A stretch of DNA of 64,000 nucleotides. Origin: Arenicola marina. Its lineage: Eukaryota; Annelida; Polychaeta; Arenicolidae. The notes beneath the pieces are model-generated. The model was not told the origin of the DNA, searched no databases, and worked only from the letters and a program-made list of their open reading frames with translations. Positions within the stretch are counted from its first letter, which is position 1; the number at the start of each line of letters is the position of its first letter. Below, piece by piece: positions 57,042-64,000 of this stretch. The DNA is taken from the NCBI GenBank assembly GCA_964019135.1, contig OZ025257.1, forward strand, positions 17,697,971 to 17,761,970, read 5' to 3'. The position numbers and the translations under genes are program-made.

Positions 57042-57120
57042 CATACACATAAATGGGCATATCCATTAAATACCCGATGCAACGGAAAATAAAAATATGT
57101 ATCAAAGCAAATATGAGCTC
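57042..57120 (-). CDS. Possible upstream exon of the receptor-like gene
   Basis: The acceptor is TCTTTGACCCACAG and a donor G|GTAACC gives 79 bases in phase 0 to 1, which would splice in frame into the 56,757 exon. It would encode ELIFALIHIFIFRCIG and about ten further residues. The hydrophobic start resembles helix 8 of a ligand-binding domain, but the segment is longer than expected before the GL motif. Tentative. Confidence 0.25.
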
Positions 57121-57941
57121 CTGTGGGTCAAAGATGGCTCTAACAACAACTGGTAAAAGTAACATATGTGTAAAACGATTACTTTGGGATTCTACAAGGC
57201 AAGACAAATGGCTACACTAGGGTGAGTGGTACATTTTGTCCAGCGATTCCAACGCAACACCAACGAAAAGGATCGGGGACTAGGTAAACGGGTGCAGACT
57301 CTGCATCTGGCCCTACTTCTTGATTTAGATGTACCTTTTGGAGCTCTCATCCAGTACAAAACGTCATACCTCGGACCAAGGATCTCAATACGACAATGCT
57401 TAAAATTGTGGAACAAGTAAATAAAATGTGATTATTGTCAAAATGAGAACAATAATGGTTGAGTTTTCCCATATATCTGGAGGTGGATGTTTCCATATCT
57501 GTCAAGTACAACCACTGGCGACAGTAATAAAGCAAACATCAACATTAATGCTAAATGAAGACATATCGGGAGTACAGAGCCAAGGACTTCACATCACCCT
57601 ACTATCCCTAGTCACGTACTTCTCGAACGTGGCGGGGTGACAGACAGATGGCAATCATTTTCTGTCGTGATATCAAATGCGAAACAAATACTTTTCATCT
57701 TGTGCCATCACGGTATCTTATCCGGCCGCCTTGAGGTGAGGTAAACGCTATATTTTGACACGGGAGTAAAATGTGGTGATGCCTCTCATTTTGGTACCCT
57801 GTGAAATTAAGTGAATCCTGCCTGTGTCTTTTTTGCTGCAGCCTGTCACCTGTAACCCCATAGCCTCCTTACCTCGCGACAAGTCCTCTGTTTACTTTAT
57901 GTAGTCTGTTTAATTTGCCGATGAATATTTGCGACGGCACT

Positions 57942-58045
57942 GGCCGATTTGCACACCTGGTACACCAGGGGTCGTGGGTCGTGATAAACATGGTACACCC
58001 CAGGGGTCGTGGTACATGATAAACATGGTACACACCAGGGATATA
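57942..58045. repeat. Short tandem repeat of about 36 bp
   Basis: About three units of CACC(CC)AGGGGTCGTGGTAC followed by ATGATAAACATGGTACA. Degenerate at the edges. Confidence 0.75.
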
Positions 58046-58096
58046 CGATATAGTCTGAAAGATGAGGCACTGAGTGTGGTTTGATCTACCACTTAC

Positions 58097-58141
58097 CTGA
58101 ATTCCATGTAGGATGCCATCCAGGAGAGATGCTCAAAGTTC
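58097..58141 (-). CDS. Possible 45-bp exon on the minus strand
   Basis: The acceptor is CACCTAACCCAG and the donor is a perfect CAG|GTAAGT. The most natural frame is NFEHLSWMASYMEFR (phases 2 and 2). It may belong to the same minus-strand gene as the receptor-like exons, but its phase does not fit directly onto the 57,120 candidate, so another exon would have to lie between. No family is recognised. Confidence 0.35.
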
Positions 58142-58516
58142 CTGGGTTAGGTGAATCCTCCAGGACCCATCCACCCTCCTCCCCTGCCACACACCGCAAC
58201 CGCGCCCTCGCGGGTAGCGGTGCCGTTGTAACGGAAGACACATATTTCACCCAGAAGTACATAACCGGGAGGGCAGACTGAAAATGTGGAATGTAAACTT
58301 TAAAGCCAAATGCAACATGGACTATGCCAAGGTCATGATCAAAGTTAATATGATGGCAATTGAATTTGTATTTCTGCTAGAAACTTCATATATCCATGCC
58401 TCAGTTGTTGATTCGACGATAATCACACTTACAATTACATACATGTAATTATAATTATATACCGTGCTTCACCTACCCGGGGTCACACACGCTCTGAGCC
58501 TAACTCTAACCCCAAC

Positions 58517-58957
58517 TCAACCCTGGGCGCAATCTACCCGCTCAATCCCTAAAGATGGTAAATGCCGTGATATTGACAAAGAGGCCATCACTGACCCTAA
58601 AGTCAGAGGAGGGGGGAGGTCGGGGGTAAAGCCAATCCTGCGGTCTTTAATGGTCATCCCGCCGAATGGCTGTGCTATCTTTCTCCACGCCCGCTCCCCG
58701 TGGAACACGGGAGTACAAATGTCTATACTCCAATGCGTAACGTAGTGGTCTCGCCTCGCTTGCCGTGAAAAGCCCGTCAGATATTGCTCCAAACCTACCG
58801 AGTCCAGTTCTCTCGCTATACTACACACGGCCTGCGTGAAACAGATCAGGAAAGGGGCATCGTCACACCGCGCGACAAAGCGGGTTTCATTGACGAGCAT
58901 CCGTTCATATTTGTCAGCTTCAACAAAAGACACCACCTGAAATCGGCTTACTCGCAC
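58517..58957 (-). CDS. Open frame, possible exon of the same minus-strand gene
   Basis: A 146-codon open frame of mixed, protein-like composition (for example VVSFVEADKYERMLVNETRF, ARELDSVGLEQYLTGFSRQA, PFGGMTIKDRRIGF). Possible boundaries are the acceptor GATTTCAG at about 58,938 and donors GTAGGT near 58,797 or GTCAGT near 58,600. A frame of this length can arise by chance in 64 kb, and no family match is obvious. Confidence 0.3.
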   Translation of the reverse strand: MRVSRFQVVSFVEADKYERMLVNETRFVARCDDAPFLICFTQAVCSIARELDSVGLEQYLTGFSRQARRDHYVTHWSIDICTPVFHGERAWRKIAQPFGGMTIKDRRIGFTPDLPPPLTLGSVMASLSISRHLPSLGIERVDCAQG

Positions 58958-58959
58958 AC

Positions 58960-60790
58960 AGTTCTGTTGCCGAGAGACGTCGCTTCATGCCAAAATTAAT
59001 AGTTTCACGCAAGCCAAGCAGACAGGTTTCGCTGTGGCCGCCGCTCTGTTTACCTTGTCATCTGTCATATTACCGTGGGCGTTAGTATTGCTGGTATTTC
59101 GGGAGGGGAATTAGGTTGTGTGAATGCCGAGCCGTGATTCAATTTATGTGCGTTCCCTGGTTTCATATGCACGTACAAACTCATTACTGACTATCTTTCA
59201 TCCAACTTTCGTTTGTTAGTACATTGTATGGACAGATAATCAAATAGATGTGCGTATTGCGTGCTGTTCTGCTCAGTTCCTTACGTCAGTCAGAGTTGGG
59301 CTGCAGCAACGACCGTCTCGTTCGGAGCGCAAGCTGCGACCGACCAGCCAAGTGTTCAGCGGATGCTAGATAACTATGACAGTCTTTACTTCCTTATCAA
59401 CATAAACGGTTGTACTGACTGCATGGCGGCCGCATAAGACACAGCAGCGAATTCGCTGATTGAATGAACCAGGGCAGGACCGCCACCTCAGCCAACTACT
59501 AATCAAATGACGTAGCCATGACAACGGGCGGTTGAAACGAAGGACGGCGTAACTGTTGATATCCACCTTGCGTCCCACCCACAACCCACCCTGTGTGACA
59601 TGTCTGCCATAGTATTACGCGAGGGTGGGGTAGGGTGGGGCGGGGCGGGTGCGGTTTGTATTGTCAGCCAGTCAACCGGCCCACATAATATTGCTTCCCT
59701 ACTTGCTGTCAAACTTGGCCTCACACAAGTGGAAGGGAGGGATGGAGCAGGGGAAGGAGGGGGCGGTGCAGATAGAGGCGATCAGTCAATACAATGCCAG
59801 TACGAGGGTTCCACCCGCGAGTTGGGAATAGAATATGATATGCCTAGAAAGGAACAAAGGATCTCCAGTAAGAATGCTTGGTCTGTGAGCGTGGGAACTC
59901 ATGCCTACTGGTCAGGTTGGCTGTTGGTTGTATATTGAAGACGGTCTTTAACGGATGCTGGTGATATGGCTTCAATAAGAGAAGGAAGGAGGGCGCTGGA
60001 TGAGAGTCTGATACAGGGGCCACGCAGTTGGAGTGAGTCGTTATTGACGCATTGTGATTGGTGGGTGGCGGGCGGGAAAAGCTCGATTATTACATATGCT
60101 GGGTCCCCTGGCTTGAACTTTAGATAGGAAATGATAGCGTGTTTTTGAGGTCAACCCGTGGCCTGTGAATTAGGTGAGCGGCTTGAGCGAATGGGTATTG
60201 CAGATCCTGGTGCCGTCCCAGTGTGGACTTATATATATATATATATATATATTGGACACAAGTTGACGGGCCAAATGGTGTGTATTGAGGTGTTATGCCG
60301 TCTCCTACTTTTTGGCTGCTTACATTTTTTGTGAATTTTTTTCCAATTCCCTTCGGAGGAATTTCCTGGCATTGGGATGACAGGTCCTGACTACTGGTGA
60401 ATAGAGGACGAAAACAATGCCTACCCCCGAATGCATTGCGGAAATGGCGTGTATCGATGATGGCCACCCCCCCCCCCCCCCCCCCCCAGGACAACTCCCC
60501 GCCCCCCGGACAATTCCCCCAGACAATTTCCCACCGCCTGGAATTATACACCCACAAACGGACGCCCCGCCCCCGAGCAAACAACGAGCACTATGCCTGA
60601 CGTTACAAACTTGTGTCGATTGGTGTAGTAGTTCAGGGGTAATTGTCCTGAGGATGAATTGTCCGTAGTGGAATTGTCCTGCTCTCGGCTTGGATGACCC
60701 GCCGCAGGTGGGGATCCGAAGGCTCGAATCAGGATGCGGGCGCTCGAATCGGGATCCGTGGGAGTAATCGGGATGCGATGGATCGAATGT
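58960..60790. other. Intergenic or intronic, with simple tracts
   Basis: Includes a TA run at 60,230-60,251 and a C run at about 60,468-60,487. At about 59,915-59,945 GGTTGGCTGTTGGTTGTATA resembles the tail of the SINE at 44,657. If the receptor-like gene continues upstream, this is intron. No DNA-binding domain exon is visible. Confidence 0.45.
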
Positions 60791-60794
60791 GTTC

Positions 60795-63055
60795 GAATGT
60801 GGTTACCTGTCACTAGGGTAGTAACCGTGTCACTACACTGATAATGATGCCACTACACGGCTAGACGCGTCACTACACTAGTAACCGCGTCATTACACAG
60901 GTAATCGTGTCACTAGTCTGGCATCCGTGTCACTAGTCCGGTAACCGTGTCAGTAGTCAGGAAATTGTGTCACTAGTCTGGTAACCGTCGCTAGTATGGT
61001 AACCGTGTCACTAGACTGGGTGGTAACCATGTCAATAGTCTCGTAACCGTATAACTAGTCCGGTAACCATGTCACTAGTCCGGTAACCTTATCACTAGTC
61101 CGAAAACCGCGTCAGCAGTCCGGTAACCGTGTCACTAGTCTGGCATTCGTTTCATTACACTGGTAACCATGCCACTAGGCTAGTAACTGTGTCACTAGAC
61201 TGGTAACCGTGTCACTAATCCGGTAACAGTATCCCTAGCCCGGAAACCGTGTCACTAGTCTGGCAATCGCGTCACTGGCCCGGAAACCGTGCCACTTGTC
61301 TGGTAATCGTGTCACTAGTCTGGCATTCGTGTCACTAGACTGGTAATGGTGTCACTAGTATGGTAACCGTGTCACTAGTCCGGTAACCGTGTCACTAGAC
61401 TGGTTACCGTGACACTAGTCCGGTAACCGTGTCACTAGTCGGGAAACCGTGTCACTAGCCTGGGAAACGTGTCATTAGTCTTGAAACCCTGTCACTATGC
61501 TGGCATTCGTGTCACTAGACTGGTAATGGTGTCACTAGACTAGTAACCGTGTCACTAGACTGGTAATTGTGTCACTAGTATGGTAACCGTGTCACTACTC
61601 CGGTAACCGTGTCACTAGTCCGGTGACCGTGTCACTAGTCCGGTAACCGTGTCACTAGTCCGGAAATCGTGTCACTAGTCGGGAAACCGTGTCACTAGTC
61701 TGGCATTCGTGTCACTAGACTGGTAATGGCGTTATTAGGCTAGTAACCGTGTCACTAGGCTAGTAAGCATGTCACTAGACTAGTAACCGTGTCACTAGAC
61801 TGGTAATTGTGTCACTAGTATGGTAACCGTGTCACTAGTCCGGTAACCGTGTCACTAGTCCGGTGACCGAGTCACTAGTCCGGTAACCGTGTCACTAGCC
61901 TGGCATTCCTGTCACTAGACTGGTAATTGTGCCACTAGGCTAGTAACCGTGTCGCTAGTCTGGTAACCGTGTCACCAGACTGGTAATTGCGCCACTAGTC
62001 TGATAACCGTGCCACTAGTCCAGTAACCGTGTCACTAGACTAGTTACCGTGTCACTAGTCCGGTAACCGTGTCAATAGTCCGGAAACGGTGTCACTAGTT
62101 GGGAAACCGTGTCACTAGTCTTGTAACCGTGTCACTAGTCTGGCATTCATGTCACCGTGTCACTAGACTAGTAACCGTGTCACTAGACTGGTAATTGTGT
62201 CACTTGTATGGTAACCGAGTCACTAGTCCGGTAACCGTGTCACTAGTCAGGAAACGGTGTGACTAGTTGGGAAACCGTGTCACTAGCCTGGAAAACGTGT
62301 CACTAGTCTCGTAACCGTGTCACTAGTCTGGAATTCGTGTCACCGTATCACCGGACTAGTTACCGTGTCACTGGTAACCGTGTCACTAGTCTGGTAACCG
62401 TATCACACGACTAGTTACCGTGTCACTACACGGGTAACCGTGTCACTATTCTGGTAATCGTGTCACTAGTCTGGTAATCGTGTCACTAGACTGGTAACCG
62501 TTTCAATAGCCTGGTAGCCGTGTCACTACACTGGTAACCGTGTCACTAGTCTGGTAATCGTGTCACTCGTCTGGTAACCGTATCACCGGACTAGTTACCG
62601 TGTCACTAGCCTGGTAGCCGTGTCACTACACTGGTAACTGCGTCACCACACTGGTAACCATTTCACTCTTCTGGTAATCGTGTTACTAGTCCGGTAATCG
62701 TGTCACTAGTCTGGTAACCGTATCACCGGACTAGTTACCGTGTCACTACACTGGTAATCGTGTCACTATTCTGGTAATCGTGTCACCACTCTAGTAATCG
62801 TGTCACGGTCTGCTAACCGTATCACCGGACTAGTTACCGTGTCACTAAACTGGTAAACGTGTCACTAATCTGGTAATCGTGTCACTACACTGGTAATCGT
62901 GTCACTAGACTGGTAACCGTTTCAATAGCCTGGTAACCGTGTCACTACACTGGTAACTGTCACCATTCTGGTAACCGTGTCACTAGCCCGAAAAACGTGT
63001 CACTAGTCTTGTAACCGTGTCACCATTCTGGTAAGCGTGTCACTATTCTGGTGAT
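60795..63055 (+). repeat. 20-bp minisatellite, forward arm, over 110 units
   Basis: The unit is GTAACCGTGTCACTAGTCTG, with variants at the last third (AGACTG, AGTCCG, ACACTG, CGGACTAGTT). Most units carry ACTAGT. Larger blocks recur, such as the group with GGCATTCGTGTCACTAGACTG and GTAATGG at about 61,322, 61,502 and 61,701. From about 62,340 a different mix dominates (ACACTGG, ATTCTGG, CCGGACTAGTTACC). Confidence 0.95.
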
Positions 63056-64000
63056 CATTTCTAGCCTAGTGACACGGTTACTAGTCTAGTGACACGATTA
63101 CCAGACCAGTGACACGATTACCCGCATAGTGACACGGTTACCAGTGTAGTGACACGGTTACCAGTGTAGTGACACGGTAACTAGTCCAGTGATACGGTTA
63201 CCAGACTAGTGACACGATTACCAGACTAGTGACACGGTTACCAGCCTAGTGACACGGTTACCAGTGTAGTGACACGATTACCGGACTAGTGACACGGTTA
63301 CTAGCCTAGTGACACGATTGCCAGTCTAGTGACACGACTACCAGACCAGTAACACGATTACCAGAACAGTGACACGATTACCAGAACAGTCGGTTACCAG
63401 TGTAGTGACACGGTTACTAGCCTAGTGCCACGGTTACCAGACTAGTGACACGATTACGAGACTAGTGACACGATTACAAGAATAGTGACACGCTTACCAG
63501 AATGGTGACACGGTTACCAGTCTATTGACACGATTACCGGACCCGTGACACCCTTACCAGAATAGTGGCACGGTTACCAAAACGGTGACACGGTTACCAG
63601 TCTATTGACACGGTTACCAGTCTATTGACACGGCTACCAGGCAAGTGACACGGTTACCACACTAGTGACACGATTACAAGAATAGTGACACGGTTACCAG
63701 TGTAGTGACACGGTTACCGGACTAGTGACACGGTTACTAGCCTAGTGACACGGCTACCAGTCTAGTGACACGATTACCAGACTAGTGACACGATTACCAA
63801 AATAGGGACAAGGTTACCAGTGTAGTGACACGGTTACCGAACTAGTGACACGGTTACTAGCCTAGTGCCACGGTTACCAGACTAGTGACACGATTACGAG
63901 ACTAGTGACACGATTACAAGAATAGTGACACGCTTACCAGAATGGTGACACGGTTACCAGTCTATTGACACGATTACCGGACCCGTGACACCCTTACCAG
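63056..64000 (-). repeat. 20-bp minisatellite, inverted arm, runs off the window
   Basis: After GGTGATCATTTCTAGCC the unit appears as its reverse complement, CAGACTAGTGACACGGTTAC, for at least 47 units. 63,411-63,560 is identical to 63,851-64,000, a 440-bp (22-unit) higher-order period. The block GTGACACGCTTACCAGAATG at about 63,486 and 63,926 is the reverse complement of bases just before the flip point. The array continues beyond 64,000. Confidence 0.93.

Noticed and set aside
58517..58957. Assigning this open frame to the receptor LBD
   Set aside because: A few residues (PFGGMTIKDR) are suggestive, but the helix 3-5 signature is not clear, so it is kept only as a possible exon.

Overview
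This is a piece of animal (metazoan) nuclear DNA. The evidence is spliced genes with GT-AG introns, a decayed non-LTR retrotransposon, several tRNA-derived SINEs with target-site duplications, a short inverted-repeat DNA transposon and very many minisatellites. There is no operon structure, and most long open frames are repeat artefacts. The mixture (LINE with an endonuclease and a zinc-knuckle-like C-terminus, tRNA SINEs, dense minisatellites) suits a marine invertebrate such as a lophotrochozoan or an amphioxus-like deuterostome, but I cannot name the phylum from sequence alone.

Layout. 1-17.9 kb is a gene-poor, repeat-rich block. A long repeat (1-2035) recurs at 13,524-15,283, with a third decayed copy near 5.8-6.1 kb. 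Two intact SINEs have perfect target duplications (374-560 and 5,059-5,311), smaller dispersed repeats are scattered through it, and a 27-bp minisatellite lies at 15.9-16.5 kb. 18.25-22.39 kb is one dead LINE (endonuclease, reverse transcriptase, C-terminal domain, 3' tail) broken by nonsense codons, frameshifts and a ~650-bp insertion. 22.4-34 kb is intergenic, with a tRNA-Ser/Leu-like SINE, a 1.3-kb array of 16-bp units, a decayed repeat at 30.5-30.9 kb and a hairpin at 30.0 kb.

34.7-49.1 kb holds the one complete gene I can assemble: four exons on the + strand encoding a 223-residue protein with six canonical EF-hand calcium-binding loops. Its introns carry a terminal-inverted-repeat transposon, SINEs, a LINE tail and two minisatellites. 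51.6-51.9 kb has a 28-bp array built on the TGACGTCA palindrome. 56.3-58.9 kb carries minus-strand exons. The two best (56,677-56,757 and 56,358-56,521) read as the C-terminal part of a nuclear-receptor ligand-binding domain ending in an AF-2-like helix, with an in-frame TAG upstream of that helix. A 41-bp minisatellite has grown out of the end of this last exon. 60.8-64.0 kb is a 20-bp minisatellite whose orientation flips near 63,056.

No metabolic or operon-like collaboration between genes is visible. The EF-hand gene and the receptor-like gene are independent units in opposite orientation, separated and invaded by repeats.
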